The notes under the pieces were generated by a model. It saw only the letters and a list, made by a program, of their open reading frames with translations, had not been told where the DNA came from and did not search any database. Source: Agathobacter rectalis ATCC 33656 (GTDB taxonomy: Bacteria > Bacillota > Clostridia > Lachnospirales > Lachnospiraceae). From it: a stretch of DNA of 64,000 nt. A program made the translations under genes and the position numbers. Positions 53,694 through 62,893 of the stretch are shown here, piece after piece (the first letter of the stretch is position 1; every line of letters starts with the position of its first letter). The stretch lies in NCBI RefSeq assembly GCF_000020605.1, contig NC_012781.1, positions 992,001 to 1,056,000 of the forward strand. The letters are read 5' to 3'.

Positions 53694-55394
53694 ATGGACA
53701 AGCATAATGAAGAGCACATTTATGTGGCAATAGATTTAAAATCATTTTACGCATCAGTAGAGTGCAGAGAGAGGGGAAAGGATGCTCTGACCACTAATCT
53801 GGTCGTGGCAGATCCAACCCGCACGGAGAAGACTATCTGTCTTGCAGTATCGCCGGCTCTTAAGGCATATGGCATACCGGGCAGGGCGCGCCTTTTTGAG
53901 GTGGTACAGCGTGTGAAGGAGGTAAACAAGCTGCGTCTGTCGAAGCTTATGGCGAGTGGACATGCTGCCGGGACAGTGGAGAGAAGAAAAAAATATGTAA
54001 CAGAAATTGATATAGCAGAAAATGATATAACAGAAAGCACAATGGCAGGCTTTGATTATGCATCATATAATGCGAATCTGCTTGACGCACATCCTGAGTA
54101 TGAGCTGACATACATTGTTGCACCGCCGCGTATGGCTTTGTATATGGATTACAGTACACGCATATACAATATTTATCTTAAGTATATCGCACCTGAGGAT
54201 ATCAGTGTTTACTCGATAGATGAGGTTTTTATGGATGTGACACACTATCTTCGCACTTATCACATGACGGCAAGGGAGCTTGCGTCTAAGATGATAGACG
54301 ATGTCCTTAAGGATACCGGTATCACGGCAACCTGCGGCATTGGTACCAATCTGTATCTGTGCAAGATAGCCATGGATATTATGGCAAAGCATGCCATGCC
54401 TGATGAACGAGGAGTGCGTATAGCAGAGCTTAATGAGAATAGCTATAGGCGAAAGCTATGGGACCACAGGCCGATTACCGATTTCTGGAGAGTGGGAGCA
54501 GGTTATGCCAAAAAGCTCGAGGCAGCCGGCATGTATACAATGGGAGATGTGGCTAGGTGCTCAACAGGCGGTTCAAATGATTTTTACAATGAGGAAAAGC
54601 TGTATAAGATGTTTGGCATCAATGCAGAGCTTCTTATAGACCATGCATGGGGGTATGAGCCTGTTACAATAGCTGATATCAAGGCATACAGACCGCAGAC
54701 CAACAGCATCAGCTCAGGGCAGGTGCTTCAGGAGCCGTATGATTATGAGAAGACAAAGCTTATTGTGCGTGAGATGACGGACCTTCTTGTGCTTGATCTG
54801 GTAGATAAGAGGCTGGTTACAGACCAGATAGTACTCACTATTGGATATGATATCGCTAATCTGTCTAATAAGGCTGATAGCTGTTTGGGCAATAATTATG
54901 ACCATGCAGTAAATAATAAAGGCAGAGACAGTATTGGCGGTAAGAAAGGTACACACAGAGATTATACAGGTGAGATTACCATAGACCGATACGGCAGAAA
55001 GGTTCCAAAGCATGCACATGGTACAGCAAATTTAGGGCGTTATACGTCATCCACGCGCATCATCATGGATGCGGTGATGGAGCTTTATGACCGTATCATA
55101 GATCCTTCTCTTCTGACACGCAGGATTACTGTGGTGGCAAACAGGGTCTGTGATGAGAGCAAGGTGCAGGAAAGTGAGCAGTTCGAGCAGCTTGATTTAT
55201 TTACGGATTATCAGGCGAGGGCTAAGGAAAAGAAGAAAGAGGATGAGGCACTTTCCAAGGAGAGAAAGCTTCAGGAGGCTATGATTTCCGTCAAGAAGAA
55301 ATATGGAAAGAATGCCATGCTAAAGGGCATGAATCTTGAGGAGGGGGCCACAACTATTTCAAGGAACAATCAGATTGGCGGACACAAGGCATAG
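53694..55394 (+). CDS. Y-family DNA polymerase (UmuC/UvrX-like)
   Basis: A 566-residue translesion polymerase. Catalytic carboxylates are in AIDLKSFYASVE and YSIDEVFMDV; GIGTNLYLCKIAMDIMAKH is also typical. A polar insertion (about 395-425) lies in the little-finger region, and the sliding-clamp-binding motif QLDLF is at about residue 497. The ATG at 53694 has no ribosome binding site and coincides with the predicted transcript start; a GTG at 53724, just before AIDLKSF, is an alternative. Forms an SOS unit with the YolD-like gene. Confidence 0.93.
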   Translation: MDKHNEEHIYVAIDLKSFYASVECRERGKDALTTNLVVADPTRTEKTICLAVSPALKAYGIPGRARLFEVVQRVKEVNKLRLSKLMASGHAAGTVERRKKYVTEIDIAENDITESTMAGFDYASYNANLLDAHPEYELTYIVAPPRMALYMDYSTRIYNIYLKYIAPEDISVYSIDEVFMDVTHYLRTYHMTARELASKMIDDVLKDTGITATCGIGTNLYLCKIAMDIMAKHAMPDERGVRIAELNENSYRRKLWDHRPITDFWRVGAGYAKKLEAAGMYTMGDVARCSTGGSNDFYNEEKLYKMFGINAELLIDHAWGYEPVTIADIKAYRPQTNSISSGQVLQEPYDYEKTKLIVREMTDLLVLDLVDKRLVTDQIVLTIGYDIANLSNKADSCLGNNYDHAVNNKGRDSIGGKKGTHRDYTGEITIDRYGRKVPKHAHGTANLGRYTSSTRIIMDAVMELYDRIIDPSLLTRRITVVANRVCDESKVQESEQFEQLDLFTDYQARAKEKKKEDEALSKERKLQEAMISVKKKYGKNAMLKGMNLEEGATTISRNNQIGGHKA

Positions 55395-55472
55395 CAGCAA
55401 CCGCTGTGGTTCTTAATCGGATTTTTTTTAGTGGTTTAAAATAGTTACGAAAAAGTATATAAGGAGCATGGC

Positions 55473-55937
55473 ATGGGAAAATATGATGATATTATAGATT
55501 TACCACATCATGTGTCAAAGGTACATCCGCAGATGTCTATATGGGACCGCTCAGCACAGTTTGCACCTTTTGCGGCACTTACAGGTCATGAGGAGGCTAT
55601 TGCAGAGACAGCGAGGCTAACAAACGAGTGGCATGAGCCTGATGAGGACAAAAAAAGAGAGCTTGATGAGAAAATGAATGAGCTCATGATGCTTTATAGA
55701 AAGCGTAATTTCAATTCAGACAGTTTATATGACGAAAATGTCATAAACACCATGGCAGAGAATTATTTTGAGGTGACATATTTTATGCCGGATGAGCACA
55801 AGGAGGGTGGCAGCTATGAGCATGTGACAGGGTATCTTAAAAAGCTTGATAGCATAGGGCACCTGATGATAGTTGTGGATGATAATGGTGCAGAGACGAT
55901 AATTGATACAAGAAGAATATATGATATCGATTTGTGA
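55473..55937 (+). CDS. YolD-like protein
   Basis: A 154-residue protein with the conserved IWDRSAQFAPFAALTGHEEAI segment split by a short run (WDRSAQF, APFAALTGHEE). The C-terminal beta-rich part is YFMPDEHKEGGSYEHVTGY and an IDTRRIYDI end. YolD-like genes regularly follow Y-family polymerase genes in Firmicutes and plasmids and may be accessory factors. Start ATG follows AAGGAG. 78 bp after the polymerase. Confidence 0.88.
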   Translation: MGKYDDIIDLPHHVSKVHPQMSIWDRSAQFAPFAALTGHEEAIAETARLTNEWHEPDEDKKRELDEKMNELMMLYRKRNFNSDSLYDENVINTMAENYFEVTYFMPDEHKEGGSYEHVTGYLKKLDSIGHLMIVVDDNGAETIIDTRRIYDIDL

Positions 55938-55996
55938 TGATTTTGTTAGGAATGCATTACTTGTAAATGTGGTATAGAAAGCAGGAAATTATAAAG

Positions 55997-56740
55997 ATGG
56001 ACAAGCAGATAGAAAGAGCAGGTGATGACAATAAAAATAATATTGGTGTGTTATATGGCATCGGTGTAGGTCCGGGAGATCCCGAGCTTATGACTTTAAA
56101 GGCTATTAATACAATAAAAGCATGTGATATAATTGCAATCCCTGCAGTTTCAAAAGAGGAATGCTATGCGTACAGCATAGTGCAGGCTGTTTTACCGGAG
56201 ATAGAGAAAAAACAGATTATGTGCACTCCGTTTCCAATGATAAAGGACAAGGAAAAGCTTACTATATCACACAATAAGATATACTGTGACATAGTAAGTG
56301 AGCTTGAAGATGGGAAAAATGTGGCAATGCTTACAATCGGCGATCCAAGCGTGTATTCGACATATATGTATATCCATAAGCGTGTCATGCAGGCAGGTTT
56401 TACGGCAGTGATGATAAGCGGTGTGCCATCGTTTTGTGCAGCTGCAGCGCGGCTTGGCATTTCGCTTGGAGAGATGATGGATGAGATACATATCATACCG
56501 GCTTCGTATGATGTGAGGGATACTGTGGGCTACGGTGGAACCTGTGTATACATGAAATCCGGAAAGAAGCTTGCAGAGCTTATAGAGGTGCTTCGCACAG
56601 GAGATGCTATCAGAAAAAAGAAAATGACAGTGTATGGTGTGACAAACTGTGGCATGGAGTCTGAGCGTGTGTACAGGGGGCTGGATGAGCTTACTGAAGC
56701 AAAAGGATATCTGACAATAGTTATAGTGAAATATAGCTAA
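55997..56740 (+). CDS. cobI: Precorrin-2 C20-methyltransferase, orphan
   Basis: A 247-residue SAM-dependent tetrapyrrole methylase that adds the C20 methyl group in cobalamin synthesis. Motifs: YGIGVGPGDPELMTLKA, MLTIGDPSVYSTYMYI, ISGVPSFCAAAARLG and YGVTNCGMESERV. The ATG at 55997 has AGGA upstream and removes an odd ten-residue extension. No other corrin gene lies in the window, which is unusual because the cob/cbi genes normally cluster. Confidence 0.9.
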   Translation: MDKQIERAGDDNKNNIGVLYGIGVGPGDPELMTLKAINTIKACDIIAIPAVSKEECYAYSIVQAVLPEIEKKQIMCTPFPMIKDKEKLTISHNKIYCDIVSELEDGKNVAMLTIGDPSVYSTYMYIHKRVMQAGFTAVMISGVPSFCAAAARLGISLGEMMDEIHIIPASYDVRDTVGYGGTCVYMKSGKKLAELIEVLRTGDAIRKKKMTVYGVTNCGMESERVYRGLDELTEAKGYLTIVIVKYS

Positions 56741-56832
56741 AATGGGAGTTTACTTTTTGTGCACAATTGCTATAATAGTATGGTGAACCGAATATTTATA
56801 TATCTGAATATAGAAAAGAGCTGAAATATCAC

Positions 56833-58104
56833 ATGAGTATAGTGGATAAATTTGGAGAAAAAGTAGGCGAGATAGCAGAAAACGATCCTGTCAAGGCGAG
56901 GAAGCTTTTGCTTGCAGGATATAGATTACAGGAAAAGAGATTAGCATTATTTCCGGACAGAAAGCTTCCAATGTCAGGGCAGTATGTGGCAAAGATTGTC
57001 ATGAATAATATCATACAGGCACTTGCAAAGCCTGAAAATGCCGCCATGGTCAGTATTTTTGTACCGGGTGAGCTTTTGACGGCGGCAGGTCTCACACCAT
57101 ATTCGGTTGAGGCATTATCGTGCTTTATTGCAGGAACTAAATGTGAGCAGGCCTTTCTAAGGCAGACTGAGAAGGAAGGCTTTCCGGAAACTATGTGCTC
57201 TTATCACAGAGTTTTTCTGGGCGCAGCCTTAAATGGTATAGTGCCAAAGCCAAAGTGCATGGTGTATACAAACCTGGCATGCGATGGCAATATGATGACA
57301 TTTCCGTATCTCAAGGAGAGATATGAAATACCAAGCTTTTATATAGATGTTCCATATGAGAAGAATTATGACTCTGTTATGTATGTAGCAAAGCAGCTTA
57401 GAGAGCTTAAGAGTTTTTTACAGGATGTCACCGGCAGAGAAATCACAGAGGAGTCTGTGAAAAAGGCTGTAGATAAGAGCAAAATTGCATCAAATAATTA
57501 TTACAGGCAGCTTCACCTGAGAAAAGGACATGATATTGCGTCAACTCTCACAAATGAGCTGTATGCGCTTTTCATGTGTCATCTGCTTGCAGGAACTGAT
57601 GAATCAGTCAGATATACACAGCTTCTGAGAGATGATGTGAGACGTGCACCTGCAGGCGATGGATTTCATGTACTTTGGATGCACACCATGCCGTTTTTGC
57701 AGGATGCAGTGAAGGATGTGTTCAATTACAGTGATACAATCCATATCAGTGCAAGCGATTTTATAGCGGATGGTTTCAGAAGCATGGAGTCGGATGATCC
57801 TTACGAGGCACTTGCCGAAAAAATGGTTTACTGCATTTATAATGGCAGCGTGAACCAGAGAATAGATGAGGCAAAGGAGCTTGCCGACACAGTTGGAGCA
57901 GACGGTGCTGTACTTTTTGCGCACTGGGGCTGTAAGAATACAATCGGTGCATCAAGCCTTATAAAGCGCTCACTCGAGAGGGAAGGGCTTCCAACTATGG
58001 TTTTAGACGGAGACGGCTGCAACCCGGCAAATGCCAGTGACGGACAGATTTCCACAAGGCTTCAGGCATTTGTGGAGATGCTTACAGAGCAGGAACGTAA
58101 TTAG
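56833..58104 (+). CDS. 2-hydroxyacyl-CoA dehydratase-like protein (HgdB/double-cubane type)
   Basis: A 423-residue protein of the HgdB/FldBC/BcrBC family. Cluster-binding candidate cysteines occur in TMCSYHRV, LACDGNMM, HWGCKNTIG and GDGCNPANASDGQ, the last close to the EGDxCDxRNxSEGQ motif of the family. Members reduce difficult substrates with electrons from an ATP-driven activase. No CoA transferase, second subunit or electron-transfer flavoprotein is nearby, which favours a double-cubane-cluster-type protein with a small-molecule substrate. It is 21 bp from the activase gene by the longest reading frame. Confidence 0.85.
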   Translation: MSIVDKFGEKVGEIAENDPVKARKLLLAGYRLQEKRLALFPDRKLPMSGQYVAKIVMNNIIQALAKPENAAMVSIFVPGELLTAAGLTPYSVEALSCFIAGTKCEQAFLRQTEKEGFPETMCSYHRVFLGAALNGIVPKPKCMVYTNLACDGNMMTFPYLKERYEIPSFYIDVPYEKNYDSVMYVAKQLRELKSFLQDVTGREITEESVKKAVDKSKIASNNYYRQLHLRKGHDIASTLTNELYALFMCHLLAGTDESVRYTQLLRDDVRRAPAGDGFHVLWMHTMPFLQDAVKDVFNYSDTIHISASDFIADGFRSMESDDPYEALAEKMVYCIYNGSVNQRIDEAKELADTVGADGAVLFAHWGCKNTIGASSLIKRSLEREGLPTMVLDGDGCNPANASDGQISTRLQAFVEMLTEQERN

Positions 58105-58176
58105 AAATAATACACCGGTTATTGTGTGCGGTGTGTGGATATTTACTATAAAACAATTTCAGAAAGTGGAAAACAG

Positions 58177-59871
58177 ATGATAAATTATGTTTGTAAATAT
58201 GCTCCGGTAGAGCTGTTTAAGGGCTTTGGACAGGACTGTGCTGTGCTTGAGGAGATGCCGGAGAATTTCGATAAATCAGATAAGATAGCTCATGCGAATC
58301 TCTGCGGATTCGGCAAATCAGTCATACAGGCTGTGCTCGAAGGCAAGGTAGAGGAGCTTGTGCTCGTGAACTGCTGTGATTCAATGCGCAGAGTCTATGA
58401 TATCATAGAGAATACAAAGAAATGCAAATTCCTGTATATGCTTGATCTGCCTCATGAGGATAACGAGTGTGAGAACATAAAATTTGCACAGTCAATTCTG
58501 CGTTTGAAGAAAGCATATGAGAGATATTCGCACAGGACATTCGACAGGGAGCTTTTTATAAAGTCATTTGCAAAACCTGAATCTGAGCGCAAGCCATACA
58601 TAGGTCTTATGGGTGTGCATGTGAGCAGTATTCTTGAGAAGACAATACGTGAAAATATGCAGATGGATGTGGAAAATATGACATGCACATCCGGCAGAAA
58701 TCTCATTATTTTACAGAAGGATCTTAGAAATATGGATGATGAGACTCTCTTTGTAGCATATGCAGAGAGTCTGCTCGGACAGATGCCATGTGCCAGAATG
58801 AACAATAATACAAGAAGAAACCAGCTCTTTTTAGACCCAAGCCTTAAGGGCATCATATATCACACGATAAAGTTCTGCGATTACTATGGCTTTGAGTATG
58901 CAAGCATAAAGAATAATATTAAGGTGCCTCTTTTAAAGCTTGAGACGGATTTTACAAGCCAGAGTGCCGGGCAGCTTCTGACAAGAATACAGGCATTTGC
59001 AGAGACAATAGAGGGCTCAGATGACATGGACCCTACAAAAGGCATAAGCGAGGAGGCAAGAAGAAGGATGGAATCAGGAGTCTACTATGTAGCAGGAATT
59101 GACAGCGGCTCAACAAGCACAGATGTGGTGATACTGGATCAGGATGGAAAAATTAAATCGACAATGATTATTCCGACAGGTGGCGGAGCTATGATGAGTG
59201 CCGAAAAGAGTCTGGAGAAGGCTGTCGAAAAGGCCGGTATATCAAAGGATGATATTGTAAGGATTGTAACAACAGGATATGGACGTGCATACATCAACAG
59301 CGGCGATGACAGCATCACAGAGATTACATGCCATGCAAAAGGCGCGCATTATCTGAACTCCAACGTGCGCACAGTTATTGACATAGGTGGACAGGATATA
59401 AAGGCAATCAGTATAGATGAAAATGGTGCTGTGAAGAATTTCCTGATGAACGATAAATGTGCGGCAGGAACCGGACGTTTTCTGGAGATGATGGCAAGGA
59501 CACTCGGACTTTCACTCGAGGAGATGAGCACCATGGGACTTGAGTGGAAGGAAAACATTGTGATTTCAAGCATGTGTACAGTTTTTGCAGAGTCTGAGGT
59601 AGTATCGCTGGTGGCACAGAACAAGGCTGTTTCTGATATTATCCACGGACTAAACATGTCTGTAGCTTCAAAGGTAGGCGCACTTGCAGCAAGGCTTGGG
59701 CAGGATAATCCGGGTGAGTATATGATGACAGGCGGAGTGGCAAAGAACAAAGGCATCACAAATGCACTTGAAGAAAAGCTCGGCGCAAAGCTGTATATTT
59801 GCGATGAGGCACAGCTTTGCGGAGCGCTTGGTGCAGCACTTTTTGCATATGAGAAGTGCAGGGAGGCTTAA
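58177..59871 (+). CDS. Fused dehydratase-like domain and ATP-dependent activase
   Basis: A 564-residue protein joining an HgdB-like domain (about 1-300, with C-rich LVNCCDSMRRV) to a BadF/HgdC-type ASKHA activase (about 310-564). Activase motifs: IDSGSTSTDVVIL, DIGGQDIKAI, the first cluster cysteine in NDKCAAGTGRFLE, the second in SSMCTVFAESE, and MTGGVAKNKG. Two chains share one [4Fe-4S] cluster in known activases. The ATG at 58177 follows GTGGA; a GTG at 58126 is less likely. It is the likely electron donor to the preceding protein. Confidence 0.88.
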   Translation: MINYVCKYAPVELFKGFGQDCAVLEEMPENFDKSDKIAHANLCGFGKSVIQAVLEGKVEELVLVNCCDSMRRVYDIIENTKKCKFLYMLDLPHEDNECENIKFAQSILRLKKAYERYSHRTFDRELFIKSFAKPESERKPYIGLMGVHVSSILEKTIRENMQMDVENMTCTSGRNLIILQKDLRNMDDETLFVAYAESLLGQMPCARMNNNTRRNQLFLDPSLKGIIYHTIKFCDYYGFEYASIKNNIKVPLLKLETDFTSQSAGQLLTRIQAFAETIEGSDDMDPTKGISEEARRRMESGVYYVAGIDSGSTSTDVVILDQDGKIKSTMIIPTGGGAMMSAEKSLEKAVEKAGISKDDIVRIVTTGYGRAYINSGDDSITEITCHAKGAHYLNSNVRTVIDIGGQDIKAISIDENGAVKNFLMNDKCAAGTGRFLEMMARTLGLSLEEMSTMGLEWKENIVISSMCTVFAESEVVSLVAQNKAVSDIIHGLNMSVASKVGALAARLGQDNPGEYMMTGGVAKNKGITNALEEKLGAKLYICDEAQLCGALGAALFAYEKCREA

Positions 59872-59883
59872 TAGAGGAGCTAT

Positions 59884-59913
59884 AGCAAACCACCAGTTGA
59901 ACTGGTGGTTGCT
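59884..59913. repeat. Strong isolated hairpin between convergent genes
   Basis: AGCAAACCACCAGTT pairs with AACTGGTGGTTGCT with one unpaired A. It could be the shared terminator of the activase and ferredoxin-type genes, though it lacks a T run. Its ACCACC/GGTGGT form also recalls subterminal hairpins of IS200/IS605-type elements. It marks the left edge of the remodelled islet. Confidence 0.5.
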
Positions 59914-59917
59914 GACT

Positions 59918-60637
59918 TTACTCCATGATTTTCCCATCAATACTTATTGTTACAACTTGCCATGGTATGAATTTTCCACTAGCTTGAAGAGCTTTTTTGG
60001 CCGCAATCTCCAGGCCGCCACAGCAAGGAACTTCCATTCGGACAATAGTTACACTTTGAATGCTGTTATTTTGAATAATAGCAGTCAGTTTTTCACTATA
60101 ATCCACCTGATCTAATTTAGGACAACCAATTAAAGTTACCTTGTTTCGAATAAAATCCTGATGAAAGGCGGCATAAGCGTAAGCAGTACAATCAGCTGCG
60201 ATTAAAAGCTTTGAGCCGTTAAAATATGGTGCGTTAACAGGAGCCAGTTTAATCTGTACCGGCCAGTTTTGAAGCTTTGATCCTGAATCTGCGGTTGAAG
60301 TTGCTTTTACAGGCTCAGATGTTTCAGTTCGTCTGATCTGCATGATTTTAGATCCAGGACAGCCGGAGTGAGAGGATATTGCCCGGTTTTTGGCAGCTAT
60401 TTTTTTCTGTGCTTCTTTTACGGCTTCTTCATCATATGCAGGTGCGTCTCTCTCCTCAAATGAGATGGCTCCGGTAGGGCATTCAGGGAGACAATCTCCC
60501 AGTCCGTCGCAGAAATGTTCTCTCACCAATTCTGCTTTTCCGTCAATGATATCAATGGCGCCTTCGTGGCAGGCAGATGCACAGGCACCACAGCCATTAC
60601 ATTTTTCTTTATCAATCTTTATAATCTTTCTTATCAT
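59918..60637 (-). CDS. Ferredoxin-type 4Fe-4S protein with extra cysteine domain
   Basis: A 239-residue protein. The N-terminal two-cluster ferredoxin domain (about 1-62) has CNGCGACASACHEGAI and CDGLGDCLPECPTGAI. A linker and a second domain (about 115-239) follow, with a SGCPG knuckle, LIAADCTAYAYAAFH, IGCPKLD and EVPCCGGLE. Such proteins in anaerobes often accompany Crp/Fnr-type regulators or hybrid-cluster proteins and carry electrons. Start ATG 60637 has GGAGG. Divergent from the Crp/Fnr gene by about 100 bp. Confidence 0.85.
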   Translation of the reverse strand: MIRKIIKIDKEKCNGCGACASACHEGAIDIIDGKAELVREHFCDGLGDCLPECPTGAISFEERDAPAYDEEAVKEAQKKIAAKNRAISSHSGCPGSKIMQIRRTETSEPVKATSTADSGSKLQNWPVQIKLAPVNAPYFNGSKLLIAADCTAYAYAAFHQDFIRNKVTLIGCPKLDQVDYSEKLTAIIQNNSIQSVTIVRMEVPCCGGLEIAAKKALQASGKFIPWQVVTISIDGKIME

Positions 60638-60736
60638 TTTTAACCTCCATCAATAGTATTTAGCGTTTGTTTATGCTAGAATTATAGTATTATAAATACA
60701 ACTAGTATGTTTGATTTCCAACAGGGAGGAACTATT

Positions 60737-61429
60737 TTGCAAAAATATTTATCAATCCTAAGAAACAGTCCATTTTTTAAAGGTCTAGCTGATAACGAGA
60801 TATTATCCATATTGCATTGTGTAAACGCAACAACAATTTCTAAAAAGCGAGATTCTTATATTTTCAGAGCAGGTGATATTACCGAAGTAATGGGGATTGT
60901 GGTGTCCGGATGCGTCCTTATTATTCAAGAAGACATCTGGGGACATCGGAATATTTTGTCAAAATGTCACGCAGGAGATTTTTTTGGTGAGCCGTATGCA
61001 GCAAGCCAGAGAGCTGTCTTAAATATCAGTGTGGTAGCAGATGAGGATTGTGAGATTATTCTCTTAAATGTCAAAAGACTTCTGATTACCTGTCCAACTG
61101 CATGTGAGCATCATCAGAAGCTGATCCGTAATCTGGTCAGTGTCCTGGCAAATAAGATACTGATTCTGAACGATAAGATCACACATGTTGGGAAGCGAAC
61201 GACGAGAGATAAACTATTATCATATCTGTCGGCAGAATCTATCAGACATTCATCGTTATCTTTTGATATTCCTTTTGATAGGCAGCAGCTGGCAGATTAT
61301 CTTTGTATTGATCGTGCAGCAATGTCTACAGAGATATCAAAGTTACAAAAAGAGGGCTTTATAAAAACAAATCGAAATCATTTTGAATTGCAATTGAGTA
61401 TAATCAAAAAGAAGAACTATACAATTTAG
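60737..61429 (+). CDS. Crp/Fnr-family transcriptional regulator
   Basis: A 230-residue regulator. The N-terminal cyclic-nucleotide-binding fold (about 1-120) includes FRAGDITEVMGIVVSG and AGDFFGEPYA. The C-terminal helix-turn-helix is DRQQLADYLCIDRAAMSTEI. No Fnr-type N-terminal cysteine cluster; scattered cysteines may matter. A TTG start at 60737 is preferred because GGGAGG lies before it and the homologous part begins there; an ATG at 60707 would include the ribosome binding site. The divergent ferredoxin-type gene and the downstream CMD-cupin gene are likely targets. Confidence 0.87.
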   Translation: MQKYLSILRNSPFFKGLADNEILSILHCVNATTISKKRDSYIFRAGDITEVMGIVVSGCVLIIQEDIWGHRNILSKCHAGDFFGEPYAASQRAVLNISVVADEDCEIILLNVKRLLITCPTACEHHQKLIRNLVSVLANKILILNDKITHVGKRTTRDKLLSYLSAESIRHSSLSFDIPFDRQQLADYLCIDRAAMSTEISKLQKEGFIKTNRNHFELQLSIIKKKNYTI

Positions 61430-61521
61430 GCAAGGCAGATTGCTAAATTGTGGAACGAAACAGGAAATCAGTGAATGGGTAAACTCTTTATAAATAACAG
61501 CGTTATGGAGGTATACAGAAT

Positions 61522-62289
61522 ATGAAAAAAATAGTACAGACAGCAGGAAGAAATACACTTGGTGAATTCGCACCGGAATTTGCACATTTTAACGATGATG
61601 TACTTTTTGGCGAAAACTGGAATAACCGGGATATCGATGTAAAAACAAGAAGTACTATCACAGTGGTTGCGCTGATGGCTTCCGGAATTACGGATTCTTC
61701 TTTAAAATATCATCTTCAAAATGCAAAAAATCATGGTGTGACACAAAAAGAGATTGCTGCAGTAATCACACATGCCGCATTCTATGCAGGTTGGCCAAAA
61801 GCATGGGCTGTTTTCAATCTTGCAAAGGAAGTGTGGGAGGCAGGTGAAGGAGATTTGCCATACGAAGAGGAAGCAATGCGTGCACATGCAAAAGAGATGG
61901 TATTTCCAATCGGTGCACCAAACGATGGCTTTGCACAGTATTTTTCCGGCAGAAGTTTTCTTGCACCGATCTCTACTTCTCAGGTTGGAATTTTTAATGT
62001 GACATTTGAACCTGGATGCAGAAATAACTGGCACATCCATCATGCAAAAAGTGGAGGCGGGCAGATCCTGGTATGTGTTGCCGGAAGAGGATATTATCAG
62101 GAAGAAGGTAAAGAAGCTGTAGAAATGAAGCCAGGTGACTGCATCAATATTCCTACAGGTGTTAAGCACTGGCATGGAGCCGCACCGGATGAATGGTTTT
62201 CACATCTGGCAATAGAAGTGCCAGGTGAAAATAGTTCCAATGAATGGCTTGAACCGGTAAGTGATGAAGAATATAGAAAACTAAAATAG
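61522..62289 (+). CDS. Carboxymuconolactone decarboxylase-cupin fusion
   Basis: A 255-residue protein. The N-terminal CMD/AhpD-like domain (about 20-105) has TRSTITVVALMASG and AAVITHAAFYAGWPKAW, in which the AhpD CxxC pair is absent. The C-terminal cupin (about 140-250) has the metal ligands in NNWHIHHAKSGGGQILV and GVKHWHGA. Such fusions are common in anaerobes and may handle quinone-like or aldehyde compounds; the reaction is unknown. Ribosome binding site GGAGGT. Confidence 0.88.
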   Translation: MKKIVQTAGRNTLGEFAPEFAHFNDDVLFGENWNNRDIDVKTRSTITVVALMASGITDSSLKYHLQNAKNHGVTQKEIAAVITHAAFYAGWPKAWAVFNLAKEVWEAGEGDLPYEEEAMRAHAKEMVFPIGAPNDGFAQYFSGRSFLAPISTSQVGIFNVTFEPGCRNNWHIHHAKSGGGQILVCVAGRGYYQEEGKEAVEMKPGDCINIPTGVKHWHGAAPDEWFSHLAIEVPGENSSNEWLEPVSDEEYRKLK

Positions 62290-62891
62290 GAATCATTGGC
62301 TGGGGTGGAATGGCTCTTAACGCAGCTGCACTGGATACAAGAATAAAAGCAACCGTTGCATCTACCATGTATGATATGACAAGGGTAAATGCGAATGGGT
62401 ACTTTGATTCTGAGGACAGTGAAGAAGCACGTTATGCGAAGAAACAGTCGCTGAATACCCTCAGGACAGAAGAATACCGCAAAGGCGAATATTCCAGAGG
62501 AGGTGGTTGTGTTCCACTTCCGGTTCCGGAAGATGCACCTTTCTTCGTAAAAGATTACAGCGAGTATTATAAAGGCAGATGTTATCATAAAAGGAGCCTG
62601 AATTCCAATGATGGCTGGAACAGTATTGGATGTATGTCATTTATGAATCAGCCAATATTAAAGTACAGTAATGAAATCAGAAGTGCAGTCCTCATTGTTC
62701 ACGGAGAAAAAGCACACAGCTATTATTTTGGAAAAGATGCTTATGAAAATATGATTAAGGATAGCAAGTACACATCCAATAAAGAGCTGCTGACAATTCC
62801 GGGAGCTGTTCATACAGATCTTTACGATAATCTGGATGTAATCCCATTTGATAAAATCCAGAAATTTTTTGAAGAAAACGGAGTTGGTTAA
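62283..62891 (+). pseudogene. 5'-truncated alpha/beta hydrolase
   Basis: The frame KIGIIGWGGMALNAAALD corresponds to the nucleophile-elbow region (usually GICGWGGMALNAAA) of an alpha/beta hydrolase family of about 310-340 residues. It continues to the proper C-terminus with SAVLIVHGEKAHS and the catalytic-histidine region PGAVHTDLYD. All residues before the elbow are missing and the frame begins inside the end of the CMD-cupin gene. The elbow residue expected to be nucleophilic is absent. An ATG at 62310 could start a 193-residue product, but it would not be an active hydrolase. Confidence 0.8.
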
Positions 62892-62893
62892 TT

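Noticed and set aside
62310-62891. Intact small gene of 193 codons
   Set aside because: Family similarity continues upstream of its ATG into the CMD-cupin gene and the catalytic N-terminal half is missing, so it is better read as a truncated gene.
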